Below, in pieces: positions 7,198-14,676 of a DNA stretch of 64,000 nucleotides. Every line of letters begins with the position of its first letter. Position 1 is the stretch's first letter. Both the position numbers and the translations under genes were made by a program. This stretch comes from SFLA01 sp045595165 (GTDB lineage Bacteria > Bacillota > Clostridia > Oscillospirales > CAG-382), in contig JAZNZY010000032.1 in assembly GCA_045595165.1 (NCBI GenBank), forward strand, positions 1 through 64,000. Reading direction: 5' to 3'. The notes under the pieces are model-generated. The model saw only the letters and a list, made by a program, of their open reading frames with translations. It did not search any database and was not told where the DNA came from.

Positions 7198-7950
7198 TCA
7201 TCCCAGTAATGTGTCGGTGATAAGCATTACGCAAAATCCCACAAGCAGGGAATAGGTTGCGCCACGCTGATGTCCGTGGGCGTGAGTTTCGGGAATCATT
7301 TCGTCGCTTATAACGTAAAGCATCGTTCCTCCCGCAAAGGCGAGCGCAAATGGCAGAATTGCCGAAGATATGCTTACTGCGAAATATCCGATAAGCGTGC
7401 CGATAACCTCCACAACTCCCGTTGCCATGGCGCAAAGGAAAGTTTTTTTAGGACTTACTCCCGCCGCCAGCATAGGACCTATAATTACCATACCCTCGGG
7501 AATATTCTGCAAAGCTATTCCTCCTGCGATGATGAGTGCCTGCGCGGTATCGCCGGAACCGAATCCGACACCCGCCGCAATACCTTCGGGAAGATTATGT
7601 ATCGCAATGGCGGCAACGAAAAGTAATACCTTGCTTAAATTAGCACCGGTGTGCTGTTCCGTTTCGGGACCCACAAGGCGGTGCAGATGAGGCACCAGCT
7701 TGTCTATAAGGTTGAGGCACAGCGCACCGGCAAAAATTCCCGCAACGGTAACCAAAAGTCCGTATTTACCGCCGTATTCCAGAGAGGGAAGTATCAATCC
7801 CAGCACTGCGGCGGCAAGCATCACACCTGCGGCGAAGGACAGCACTATATCCGAAAACTTGTGGGACAGCTTTTTGAATATAAACCCTATAAGAGATCCG
7901 AATATAGTGGCGCCGCCAACTCCTGCCGCTGTTAACAAAACCATTTCCAT
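7198..7950 (-). CDS. ZIP-family metal transporter
   Basis: A 250-residue inner-membrane protein with eight hydrophobic segments and the two ZIP signatures in the central helices: HNLPEG (about 118-123) and QNIPEG (about 149-154). Their His, Asn and Glu residues form the metal path for Zn2+, Fe2+ or Mn2+ uptake. A cytoplasmic loop with HLHRLVG lies between helices 3 and 4. It is the last gene behind flavodiiron protein, superoxide reductase, rubredoxin and a BFD-like protein, with a gap of only 6 bases. This suggests that metal (probably iron) supply is co-expressed with iron-rich O2-defence enzymes. Substrate is not decided by sequence. Confidence 0.85.
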   Translation of the reverse strand: MEMVLLTAAGVGGATIFGSLIGFIFKKLSHKFSDIVLSFAAGVMLAAAVLGLILPSLEYGGKYGLLVTVAGIFAGALCLNLIDKLVPHLHRLVGPETEQHTGANLSKVLLFVAAIAIHNLPEGIAAGVGFGSGDTAQALIIAGGIALQNIPEGMVIIGPMLAAGVSPKKTFLCAMATGVVEVIGTLIGYFAVSISSAILPFALAFAGGTMLYVISDEMIPETHAHGHQRGATYSLLVGFCVMLITDTLLG

Positions 7951-7956
7951 ATTGCT

Positions 7957-8166
7957 TTATGCTTGCTCGTGTCCTGCAAGAAATTCCGAAATAATATCAA
8001 GCACCTTTTGATGGCATCCGCCGCATCCGGTGGAGCATTGGGTGGCTTTTTGAATGTCTTCGAACGCTTCAAGCACGTCGGTGAATTTTTCGTGTTTAAA
8101 GAGTGCGTCCGCTATATCTGCATAGCTTACCTGCTTGCAGTTGCAAACCGTATAATTTTCTTTCAT
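7957..8166 (-). CDS. BFD-like [2Fe-2S]-binding protein
   Basis: A 69-residue protein with the bacterioferritin-associated-ferredoxin-like arrangement. CNCKQVSY near the N-terminus gives the CxC pair and CSTGCGGC (about 44-51) gives the other cysteines, all around a small helical [2Fe-2S] fold. Such domains pass electrons or help mobilise iron. It lies between rubredoxin and the ZIP transporter in the same operon. CSTGCGGC holds one cysteine more than a minimal CxxC. Confidence 0.8.
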   Translation of the reverse strand: MKENYTVCNCKQVSYADIADALFKHEKFTDVLEAFEDIQKATQCSTGCGGCHQKVLDIISEFLAGHEQA

Positions 8167-8173
8167 AATCGTA

Positions 8174-8329
8174 TTATTCCTGACTGAAGTTTTCCTTGCT
8201 TACGCCGCAAACGGGACATTCAAAATCTTCGGGAAGATCTTCGAATTTTGTGCCGGGAGCGATACCGTTATCCGGATCGCCCAAAGCCTCGTCATAGGTC
8301 CAGCCGCAAATTTCACATACGTATTTCAT
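8174..8329 (-). CDS. rubredoxin
   Basis: A 51-residue frame shorter than usual ORF cut-offs. It carries both rubredoxin knuckles, CEICGWTYDEALGD (Cys5, Cys8) and CPVCGVSKENF (Cys38, Cys41), separated by the usual GIAPGTKFEDLPEDFE linker. A single Fe(Cys)4 site shuttles electrons to flavodiiron protein or superoxide reductase. A GGAGGAAAA ribosome-binding site precedes the ATG. It is placed 21 bases after the superoxide reductase gene and 7 before the BFD-like gene, so it is clearly co-transcribed. Confidence 0.95.
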   Translation of the reverse strand: MKYVCEICGWTYDEALGDPDNGIAPGTKFEDLPEDFECPVCGVSKENFSQE

Positions 8330-8350
8330 TTTGTTTTCCTCCGTTCAAAA

Positions 8351-8734
8351 TTATATATCGGTTTTCCACAAGCCGTGGAGATTACAGTAAGCGTATACGG
8401 CAACGGGCTTTTCGTCCGCAACCGCAAAGGTTACCACAGGCTTTTCGCCGGGGTTAAGGCACTTTCTCTGTCCGCCCTTGTCGGTCTGCAGATACACCCA
8501 GGTGATGCTGTGTTCTTCGGACATAGGATGCTCAACGCTGCCCACGCAAACCTTAACGGTGTTTCCGTCCACGCTTACGACGGGGATGTGCTTTTCCTTG
8601 CTTGCTTCAACCGTGCCTGCTTCGATGGCAGTCATCTTTTGTCCGCAGCATACTACGGGAACACCGGAACTGTGTATCATTCCCACAATATTTCCGCAAT
8701 GCTCGCAAATGTAAAATCTTGTTTCGTTACACAT
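8351..8734 (-). CDS. desulfoferrodoxin-type superoxide reductase
   Basis: This 127-residue two-domain protein reduces superoxide to peroxide without making O2. The N-terminal desulforedoxin domain has Cys10, Cys13, Cys29 and Cys30 (CEHC...VVCC) for an FeCys4 centre. The catalytic domain has His49 (KHIP), His69 (EHPM), His75 (EEHS), Cys117 and His120 (CNLH), the Fe(His)4Cys site. The frame opens at 8749, but the ATG at 8734 has GGAGG at the right distance, and the upstream ATG lies inside that Shine-Dalgarno sequence, so 8734 is chosen. Rubredoxin, its usual electron donor, follows directly. Confidence 0.93.
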   Translation of the reverse strand: MCNETRFYICEHCGNIVGMIHSSGVPVVCCGQKMTAIEAGTVEASKEKHIPVVSVDGNTVKVCVGSVEHPMSEEHSITWVYLQTDKGGQRKCLNPGEKPVVTFAVADEKPVAVYAYCNLHGLWKTDI

Positions 8735-8753
8735 ATTTATTTCCTCCATGTGT

Positions 8754-10544
8754 TTATTTTATTTCTTCAAAATCGCTTGCTCCGTGCTTGCAAAGAGGGC
8801 AGATTATATCCTCGGGCAGAGTATCGCCCTCGTATATCCAACCGCATATTTTGCAAACGTATCCTTTTTTGCCCTCCGTCTTGGGCTTGGGTTTAACGTT
8901 ATCCATATAATAGGTGTAGGTCATTGTGTTTTTGTCGGATATCACTCTTGCTTCCGTAACCGAGCATATAAACATTCCGTGGGTATCAAGATCAACGTAC
9001 TGCTCAACCTTTAATGACATAAAGGAATTAATATATCTGGGCAGGAACACCAATCCGTTATCGGAACGCATAGGCGTGTAATCCGCGAATTTATCAACGT
9101 TTCTGCCGCTTACGAATCCGAACTTTTCAAATACGGAAAAAGGCGCTTCCTCCGTAAGACAGTTAATATTCATTTTTCCCGTCTGCTTTATAACGTGGTG
9201 GGAATAACTGTTTTTGTTAATGGTAACCGCAATTCTGTTGGGGGTATTGGTTACCTGAGATACCGTGTTAACGATCAATCCGTTATCCTTTTTGCCATCG
9301 TTGGAGGTTACAACGTAAAGTCCGTATCCGATCTTGAAAAGGGCGGTGAGGTCGTTTTTATTGGCTGTGGAATCCTGCAAAGCAAGATATTCCTTGCAAA
9401 GTTCATCTGCCAGAGCGTTCAACTTATCGGTGCTTTCTTCGTTAAGTGCGGAAAGTATTTTAACCGTATTTTCCGCAAAAGTGAGATTTTTGCATTTTGA
9501 AAGCATTTCTTTCATAACCTTTGCCGCCAAAGGCGCCCATGAACCGTTTTCTATAAACGCTACGGTACGGTTTTGGAAATTACGCTCGGTAAGGTGGTTT
9601 ATAAACTCCCGCATAAAGGGGAATATATCCGCATTATAGGTGGTAGTTGCAAAAACTATTTTGCTGTATCTGAACGCATCCTCCACAGCCTCCGCCATAT
9701 CACAGCGGGCAAGATCGTTTACCACTACCTTGGGGCATCCTCTTTCCTTCAGCTTTTCGGCAAGAAGCATTACCGCCTTTTTTGTGTTGCCGTAAACCGA
9801 GGTGTACGCAATAACTATTCCGTCTTCCTCGGGACGGTAAGAGGACCAGGTATCGTAGAGATTTATATAATAGCCCAGATTTTCCGTAAGAACGGGACCG
9901 TGAAGAGGACAGATTATCTGTATATCCAGACCTGCTGCCTTTTTAAGCAGATTTTGTACCTGAGCGCCGTATTTGCCTACTATGCCGATATAGTATCTTC
10001 TTGCTTCGCATGCCCAGTCTTCATCAGCGTCCAAAGCTCCGAATTTACCGAATCCGTCTGCGGAAAAGAGCACCTTGTCCGTGCTGTCGTAGGTTACGAT
10101 AACCTCGGGCCAGTGCACCATAGGTGCGGTAACGAAGGTAAGAACGTGTCTTCCCAGAGAAAGAGTGTCGCCTTCTTCCACCACAACCTGCTTTTCGGGG
10201 AAATCCGTTCCGAAAAAGTTTTTCATCATACCAAACGCTTTTACGGAAGAAACTATCTTCGCATCGGGATAGGCTTTAATAAAATTAACTATATTCGCAG
10301 AATGGTCGGGCTCCATATGCTGTATCACAAGGTAATCGGGCTTTCTGCCATCAAGAGCGCCTTGAAGATTATCCAGCCATTCGTGGGTGAAATTCGCATC
10401 CACCGTGTCCATTACGGCGATCTTTTCGTCCATAATAACGTAGGAATTGTAAGCCATTCCGTTGGGAACAACGTACTGTCCCTCAAAAAGATCCACTTTC
10501 TTATCATTTACGCCGATATATTTTATATCGTTTGTTATTTTCAT
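8754..10544 (-). CDS. multidomain flavodiiron protein (flavodiiron core + flavin reductase + rubredoxin)
   Basis: This 596-residue cytoplasmic enzyme reduces O2 to water and/or NO to N2O. The metallo-beta-lactamase domain carries the diiron ligands HMEPDH (76-81), His144, Asp163 and His215. A flavodoxin domain follows (about 242-385, FMN loop TSVYGNTKKA), then a flavin-reductase-like domain (about 400-545) and a C-terminal rubredoxin (Cys564, Cys567, Cys582, Cys585). With its own reductase and rubredoxin modules it can probably take electrons from NAD(P)H with little outside help. It is the first gene of the operon with superoxide reductase, rubredoxin, BFD-like protein and ZIP transporter, behind a near-consensus promoter at 10567-10595. 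The extra flavin-reductase module sets it apart from simple FprA proteins. Confidence 0.93.
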   Translation of the reverse strand: MKITNDIKYIGVNDKKVDLFEGQYVVPNGMAYNSYVIMDEKIAVMDTVDANFTHEWLDNLQGALDGRKPDYLVIQHMEPDHSANIVNFIKAYPDAKIVSSVKAFGMMKNFFGTDFPEKQVVVEEGDTLSLGRHVLTFVTAPMVHWPEVIVTYDSTDKVLFSADGFGKFGALDADEDWACEARRYYIGIVGKYGAQVQNLLKKAAGLDIQIICPLHGPVLTENLGYYINLYDTWSSYRPEEDGIVIAYTSVYGNTKKAVMLLAEKLKERGCPKVVVNDLARCDMAEAVEDAFRYSKIVFATTTYNADIFPFMREFINHLTERNFQNRTVAFIENGSWAPLAAKVMKEMLSKCKNLTFAENTVKILSALNEESTDKLNALADELCKEYLALQDSTANKNDLTALFKIGYGLYVVTSNDGKKDNGLIVNTVSQVTNTPNRIAVTINKNSYSHHVIKQTGKMNINCLTEEAPFSVFEKFGFVSGRNVDKFADYTPMRSDNGLVFLPRYINSFMSLKVEQYVDLDTHGMFICSVTEARVISDKNTMTYTYYMDNVKPKPKTEGKKGYVCKICGWIYEGDTLPEDIICPLCKHGASDFEEIK

Positions 10545-10566
10545 AATTTCTACACCTCTTGCCCGT

Positions 10567-10595
10567 ATTATATCATCCGTTTTTTAGTTTTTCAA
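10567..10595 (-). promoter_or_regulatory. promoter of the flavodiiron operon
   Basis: On the minus strand: TTGAAA (10595-10590), a 17-base spacer and TATAAT (10572-10567), 22 bases before the ATG. It sits just after the ferredoxin stop codon. No terminator separates the two units, so read-through from ldh is also possible. Confidence 0.75.
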
Positions 10596-10600
10596 TAGAT

Positions 10601-11293
10601 TTATTCCAGAATTTTACCGTCTGTGGAAATCGTTATTACCTGTAAAGGAATTCTTTTGCCGCTTGACGCGATAGCGCGTTTTACAGCGTTTTCCAATCCG
10701 CCGCAGCAGGGAACCTCCATACGTACTGTCTTAATGCTCCTTATGTTGTTTTCGGCAATAATTCTTGTAAGCTTTTCTGCGTAATCACCTTGATCAAGCT
10801 TAGGGCATCCGATAAGAGTTATGTGTTTTTTTATAAAATCATCGTGGAAATTTCCGTAAGCAAAGGCTGTGCAATCCGCCGCAATAAGTAAAGATGCGTT
10901 TTCAAAGTAGGGTGCGTTTACCGGCACCAGCTTTATCTGGCAGGGCCATTGGGAGAGTCTGCTTACCGCCCTTACACCGCTTGCCGGCGCGGCGGCTCTT
11001 TTTATTTCCCCGGCAGCAGTGCCGGGACATCCGCAGGGGAGTTTTCCTAATGTTTTTTGTCTTTTGGCTTCCAGAACCGCTTTTTCATCGTATGCGGGGG
11101 CTTCTCTTTCCTCAAAGCTTATTGCTCCCGTGGGGCAGGCAGGAAGACAATCTCCCAACCCGTCGCAATAATCCTCTCTGGTAAGAACGGCAACTCCGTT
11201 TACCATTTGAATTGCACCCTCGTGGCAGGCGGACGCGCAGGCGCCGCAGCCGTTACACTTACTTTCGTTTATTTTTATTATTCTTCTTATCAT
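10601..11293 (-). CDS. 4Fe-4S ferredoxin-type protein with cysteine-rich C-terminal domain
   Basis: A 230-residue protein whose N-terminus is ferredoxin-like: Cys13, Cys16, Cys19, Cys23 (CNGCGACASAC) and Cys43, Cys49, Cys53 (CDGLGDCLPAC). The second set has the wider spacing seen in this subfamily, so cluster occupancy is uncertain. The C-terminal 150 residues contain further conserved-looking cysteines (CGCPG, ADCTAFAYG, GCPKLDQGDY, PCCGG) and no domain I can name. Proteins of this build occur near hybrid-cluster or nitrosative-stress genes. The frame opens at 11323, but the ATG at 11293 has AGGAGA before it. It lies 14 bases after ldh, in one operon. Confidence 0.8.
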   Translation of the reverse strand: MIRRIIKINESKCNGCGACASACHEGAIQMVNGVAVLTREDYCDGLGDCLPACPTGAISFEEREAPAYDEKAVLEAKRQKTLGKLPCGCPGTAAGEIKRAAAPASGVRAVSRLSQWPCQIKLVPVNAPYFENASLLIAADCTAFAYGNFHDDFIKKHITLIGCPKLDQGDYAEKLTRIIAENNIRSIKTVRMEVPCCGGLENAVKRAIASSGKRIPLQVITISTDGKILE

Positions 11294-11307
11294 TAATTTT
11301 CTTCTCC

Positions 11308-12342
11308 TTAAAAGCATTTGCAATCCTTACAGTCTATGGTGCGTCCCTTCAGGTAGCACAGCTCGTTTTCGCATCTTCCGTTGTCCCGTATATCCACCAG
11401 ATTTTTAACCGTTGTTTGTGCGATATTGGATAACGCCTCCTCTGTGAGAAACGCCTGGTGGGAGGTTACGATCACGTTCGGCATGGAAATAAGCCGTGCC
11501 AGCGTATCGTCCTCAACTATATGACCTGAATAATCCTCGAAGAACAGATCAGCTTCCTCTTCGTAAACGTCAAGACAAGCCGCGCCTACCTTACGTTCTT
11601 TAATTCCGTTGAGTAGTGCTTCCGCATCAACCAGACCGCCTCTGGAGGTGTTCAGTATTACCACGCCTTTTTTGCATTTTTCAATGGATTCCTTATTTAT
11701 TATATGCCTCGTTTCATCAGTGAGAGGGCAGTGGAGGGAGATTATATCGCTTTCCCTGAACAAAGTATCGGTGTCCACGTATTTTACTTGTTCTCCGTCC
11801 GCATATCCATCGGCGGGGAACTTGTCATACGCCAGAACCTTCATACCGAAGCCCTTGCAAATGTCTGTAAACACCCGTCCAATCTTTCCGGTGCCGATAA
11901 TTCCCACCGTCTTCCCATGGAGATCAAATCCGGTGAATCCCGACAAACTGAAATTAAAATCCTTCGTTCTTATATATGCCTTGTGAATACGTCTTACGGA
12001 AGTGAGCAAAAGTGCCATCGTGTGTTCTGCTACAGCGTAGGGTGAATATGCAGGCACACGCAAAACGTGTATTTTCTTGAATGCATACTTCATATCCACG
12101 TTGTTGTATCCCGCGCATCTCAGCGCCAGAATTTTCACACCCATCTCCGTCAGCTTGTCAATAACTTCGGAATTCACGGTATCGTTAACGAATGCGCATA
12201 CCCCGTCGTATCCCTTTGCCAGCTCTGCGGTATCGGGGTTTAATTTCGCTTCATAATATTTAAATTCTATACCGTTTTGTTTTCCGTATATATCAAAAAA
12301 TTGTTTATCATAAGGTTTTGTATCAAAAAAAGCTATCTTCAA
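11308..12342 (-). CDS. D-lactate dehydrogenase (2-hydroxyacid dehydrogenase family)
   Basis: A 344-residue NAD-dependent enzyme interconverting pyruvate and D-lactate. It has the Rossmann motif GIIGTGKIGRVF (about 148-159), the catalytic arginine in TSRGGLVDAEAL (about 233-244), the acidic residue in CLDVYEEEADLFFED and the catalytic histidine in SHQAFLT (about 295). The DVYEEE-FFED stretch is typical of D-lactate rather than glycerate enzymes. The C-terminus has an unusual cysteine cluster (CKDCKCF). It is opposite a Crp/Fnr regulator with a palindrome between them and is co-transcribed with an iron-sulfur protein, fitting a role in NADH disposal under redox stress. Confidence 0.88.
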   Translation of the reverse strand: MKIAFFDTKPYDKQFFDIYGKQNGIEFKYYEAKLNPDTAELAKGYDGVCAFVNDTVNSEVIDKLTEMGVKILALRCAGYNNVDMKYAFKKIHVLRVPAYSPYAVAEHTMALLLTSVRRIHKAYIRTKDFNFSLSGFTGFDLHGKTVGIIGTGKIGRVFTDICKGFGMKVLAYDKFPADGYADGEQVKYVDTDTLFRESDIISLHCPLTDETRHIINKESIEKCKKGVVILNTSRGGLVDAEALLNGIKERKVGAACLDVYEEEADLFFEDYSGHIVEDDTLARLISMPNVIVTSHQAFLTEEALSNIAQTTVKNLVDIRDNGRCENELCYLKGRTIDCKDCKCF

Positions 12343-12355
12343 AACGAATTCCCCC

Positions 12356-12384
12356 TTGCTTTTACGCTCACATTATAGTATAAT
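12356..12384 (+). promoter_or_regulatory. promoter of the Crp/Fnr gene
   Basis: TTGCTT (12356-12361), a 17-base spacer and TATAAT (12379-12384). The predicted start near 12391 lies just before the palindrome at 12400-12413, a position that favours repression of this gene by whatever binds there. Confidence 0.65.
12372..12377 (-). promoter_or_regulatory. -10 box of ldh
   Basis: On the minus strand, TATAAT at 12377-12372. No acceptable -35 box lies 16-18 bases upstream (CAGATT at 12400-12395). The promoter therefore looks activator-dependent. Confidence 0.5.
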
Positions 12385-12399
12385 GCAACCAATGAATCT

Positions 12400-12413
12400 G
12401 TTGAATTTTCAAC
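12400..12413. promoter_or_regulatory. candidate Crp/Fnr operator
   Basis: GTTGAA-TT-TTCAAC is a perfect inverted repeat resembling Crp/Fnr-type half-sites. Its centre is 41.5 bases upstream of the predicted ldh start (class II activator position) and about 15 bases downstream of the predicted start of the regulator gene. Confidence 0.5.
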
Positions 12414-12428
12414 AAAACGAGAATAAAA

Positions 12429-13100
12429 ATGAAAAAATATTTGGAAATTTTAAAAAAATGCTCCCTTTTTTACGGTATAAAGGATGACGATCTTTTAAAA
12501 ATGCTGGGTTGTCTTGGTGCGCGGATAATCAGCTTTGATAAAAAGTATACCATCATAGCCGAAGGAAACGCCGCTAAATATATAGGTATAATGCTTTCAG
12601 GCTCCGCCCAGACCGTTAGGGTGGATTATTTCGGAAACCGAAGCGTTTTGTCGGGCATCGAGCCGCCGCAGATATTTGGCGAATCCTTTGCCTGCGCAGA
12701 GGTAAAAAGTGTGCCCGTGTCCGTCATAGCATCTGAGCCCTGCGAGATTATGCTTATAGATTGCGGACATATTCTCCACACCTGCTCAAACAACTGCGGC
12801 TTTCACCAACAGCTTATATTTAATCTTATGAAAGATCTTGCCACCAAGAATATTATGTTCCATCAGAAGATAGAAATTACATCAAAACGCACAACTCGGG
12901 AAAAACTTTTGGCATATCTTCTTTTCCGCGCAAAGCAAACCGGTGAAAGTTCCTTTGATATCCCCTTTGACAGACAAACTTTGGCAGATTATCTTGAGGT
13001 GGACCGAAGCGGTCTTTCTGCAGAGATAAGCAAGCTCCGCCGTGAGGGAGTGCTTGAATGCCGCAAAAACCGCTTTGAATTACTTACAGAACTTAATTAA
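12429..13100 (+). CDS. Crp/Fnr-family transcription regulator
   Basis: This 223-residue protein has an N-terminal cyclic-nucleotide-binding-like beta-roll (about 20-120, containing AEGNAAKYIGIMLSG and PPQIFGESFA) and a C-terminal winged helix. The recognition helix lies in the segment FDRQTLADYLEVDRSGLSAE (about 176-195). The N-terminus lacks the cysteine cluster of classical Fnr, so an O2-labile cluster is not evident; the effector is unknown. It is divergent from ldh-ferredoxin, with a palindrome placed to activate ldh and restrain itself. Related regulators in Clostridia sit beside hybrid-cluster protein and ferredoxin genes. Confidence 0.85.
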   Translation: MKKYLEILKKCSLFYGIKDDDLLKMLGCLGARIISFDKKYTIIAEGNAAKYIGIMLSGSAQTVRVDYFGNRSVLSGIEPPQIFGESFACAEVKSVPVSVIASEPCEIMLIDCGHILHTCSNNCGFHQQLIFNLMKDLATKNIMFHQKIEITSKRTTREKLLAYLLFRAKQTGESSFDIPFDRQTLADYLEVDRSGLSAEISKLRREGVLECRKNRFELLTELN

Positions 13101-13106
13101 TTTTTT

Positions 13107-13140
13107 TACCGCCGATAAAAAACGGCGGTATTTTTGTTTT
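13107..13140 (+). terminator. intrinsic terminator after the Crp/Fnr gene
   Basis: TACCGCCG (13107-13114) and CGGCGGTA (13123-13130) form an 8-bp GC-rich stem with an A-rich loop, followed by TTTTTGTTTT. Confidence 0.85.
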
Positions 13141-13156
13141 ATTTTTTCATTTTAAT

Positions 13157-13172
13157 AAAACTTAAACATTTC
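13157..13172. promoter_or_regulatory. candidate response-regulator box (copy 1)
   Basis: AAAACTTAAACATTTC matches the box at 13944-13959 in 15 of 16 positions. A weaker 11-base copy follows 22 bases later (13179-13189). It lies upstream of the membrane gene at 13239, whose likely -10 is TAAAAT at 13200-13205. Confidence 0.4.
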
Positions 13173-13238
13173 TCAAAAAAATCAAAAACATCCCGTTGCT
13201 AAAATATGCCCGTAACATAAAGAAAGAGGTAATGAAAA

Positions 13239-13604
13239 ATGAACCAAAACGATCAGGATTTTCTCATCCGGAAGATCCGCACACAGTACACCGAAAAGGA
13301 AAACACCGCCCTTGATGAGCTTAAGGCTCTGGATACCAAGGTAATGCGCCCCGCAAATATTTTCGCATATATCTTCGGCAGTATAAGCGCCATTATTATG
13401 GGTGCAGGTATGAGCCTTGTGATGACGGACATTTCCCAAACGGTAGGTATGGAAAACCCTATGGTATACGGAATAATCATCGGTGTAGTCGGTATGCTTA
13501 TGGCAATTATCAATTATCCCGTTTATAAAAGCATTCTCGCTTCCCGCCGCAAAAAATACGCAGATAAGATCATCGCACTCAGCAACAAACTTATGAAAGT
13601 TTAA
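13239..13604 (+). CDS. two-helix membrane protein, paralogue of the protein at 16627
   Basis: This 121-residue protein has a charged helical head (about 1-35), two membrane helices (about 42-64 and 77-98) and a basic tail. The core resembles the product of 16627-17031: IxGxGMSLxMT in the first helix, a run ending GIIIGVVGM in the second, then YPVYKSIL against YPLYNRIL. Similar proteins are sometimes labelled dihydropteridine reductase in databases, for which I see no support. GAAAGAGG precedes the ATG. It heads the block containing the two-component system and may be among its targets, given a shared upstream box. Confidence 0.6.
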   Translation: MNQNDQDFLIRKIRTQYTEKENTALDELKALDTKVMRPANIFAYIFGSISAIIMGAGMSLVMTDISQTVGMENPMVYGIIIGVVGMLMAIINYPVYKSILASRRKKYADKIIALSNKLMKV

Positions 13605-13615
13605 GGTAAATACAA

Positions 13616-13870
13616 ATGGGTGAATTTTTCAAAAAAGCATTTCAGGATATGAAGGCGTCTGCAAAGGCACAGCACGAGGTTGATAAAGCGCAGTTTGCGG
13701 CAGTTAAGGCAGAGTCCAAGGCGCAATGGGAGGAAGCCAAGGCAATGCGCAACCCCGAAAAACGCAAGGCTATGATGCAGGCTGAGCGGGACGAGCAGAT
13801 CGCCGCGGCAAAAAAGCGTGAAGCCGAAGCACAGGCGCGTATCGATACCGCCAAGGGCAAGAACCAATAA
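13616..13870 (+). CDS. small Ala/Lys/Glu-rich helical protein
   Basis: An 84-residue protein with no membrane segment or cysteine, dominated by A, K, E, Q and M (KAQHEVDKAQFAAVKAESK and so on). It is almost certainly one long helix or coiled coil from about residue 5 to 78. It starts 11 bases after the membrane protein gene and ends before a terminator, so the two form a small operon. I do not recognise a family. A cytoplasmic partner of the membrane protein is a reasonable guess only. Confidence 0.55.
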   Translation: MGEFFKKAFQDMKASAKAQHEVDKAQFAAVKAESKAQWEEAKAMRNPEKRKAMMQAERDEQIAAAKKREAEAQARIDTAKGKNQ

Positions 13871-13878
13871 ATAAAACG

Positions 13879-13910
13879 TAAGCGGGGAGAGGAAATTGCC
13901 CCGCTTATTT
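13879..13910 (+). terminator. intrinsic terminator
   Basis: TAAGCGGGG (13879-13887) pairs with CCCCGCTTA (13899-13907) across an 11-base loop, followed by a short TTT. It separates the small operon from the two-component genes, perhaps incompletely given the weak T-run. Confidence 0.65.
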
Positions 13911-13932
13911 GCGGAAAAATACGAAAAAACTC

Positions 13933-13970
13933 AAAACGTAAACAAAACTTTAACATTTCCGTGTTATACT
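13933..13970 (+). promoter_or_regulatory. candidate response-regulator site and -10 box of the two-component operon
   Basis: Two direct repeats with an 11-base period, AAAACGTAAAC (13933-13943) and AAAACTTTAAC (13944-13954), lie over the -35 region. TATACT (13965-13970) follows as the -10. Tandem 11-base repeats replacing the -35 box are typical of OmpR/PhoB-type regulators, so the operon is probably autoregulated. Confidence 0.5.
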
Positions 13971-14004
13971 GCATAATGAAAAAGAGAAAACAGGAGGCAA
14001 CACG

Positions 14005-14676
14005 GTGTTTAAGATATTGGTTTTGGAAGATGACAGAGAGTTGAACAAGACGGTTTGTTCTTTTCTCAATCACAGCGGATACGAGGCGACGGGCTGTCTT
14101 AACGCGGCAGAAGCATATGATGCTCTGTATGAAAATATGTTCGATCTTATCGTGTCCGATATTATGATGCCCGGTACGGACGGTTTTGAATTTGCCAAAA
14201 ACGTACGGGAATTGAATACGGATATTCCCATTCTGTTTATGACCGCGCGGGACGATATCGCCTCCAAGCAACGCGGCTTCCGTATCGGCGTGGACGATTA
14301 TATGGTAAAGCCCATTGATCTTGACGAACTGTTTTTGCGTATAGGAGCTTTACTCCGCCGTGCAAAGATCGCCTCCAGCAGGAAATTGGAGATCGGCAGT
14401 TTTATTATGGATGCCGATGAACATACCGCTTATCTTGGCGACGAAGAGATCGCCCTTACCAACAGAGAATTCAGCATCCTTTATAAGCTTTTGTCTTATC
14501 CCAAAAAGACTTTTACCAGAACCCAGCTTATGGATGAATTCTGGGATGCGGATACCGAAACTGCTCCCCGCGCCGTGGATGTATATATGACAAAGCTTCG
14601 CGGTAAGCTTGCCGATTGCGAGGACTTTGAAATCAAAACGGTTCACGGTCTTGGCTACAAGGCGGTGATCAAGTGA
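14005..14676 (+). CDS. OmpR/PhoB-family response regulator
   Basis: A 223-residue protein. The receiver domain (1-115) has the acidic pocket ED(D) at 8-10, phosphoacceptor Asp52 (VSDIMMPG) and Lys102 (MVKPID). The winged-helix DNA-binding domain (about 125-222) ends in the usual KLRGKL...VHGLGYKAV wing. Start is GTG at 14005 after CAGGAGG. Its stop overlaps the kinase start by 4 bases (GTGA), so the pair is translationally coupled. Tandem 11-base direct repeats in its own promoter and a similar box before 13239 are its likely targets. Confidence 0.92.
   Translation: MFKILVLEDDRELNKTVCSFLNHSGYEATGCLNAAEAYDALYENMFDLIVSDIMMPGTDGFEFAKNVRELNTDIPILFMTARDDIASKQRGFRIGVDDYMVKPIDLDELFLRIGALLRRAKIASSRKLEIGSFIMDADEHTAYLGDEEIALTNREFSILYKLLSYPKKTFTRTQLMDEFWDADTETAPRAVDVYMTKLRGKLADCEDFEIKTVHGLGYKAVIK

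Noticed and set aside
9573..10598. 341-codon plus-strand frame opposite the flavodiiron gene
   Set aside because: Antisense shadow of a well-defined multidomain enzyme; no start signals.
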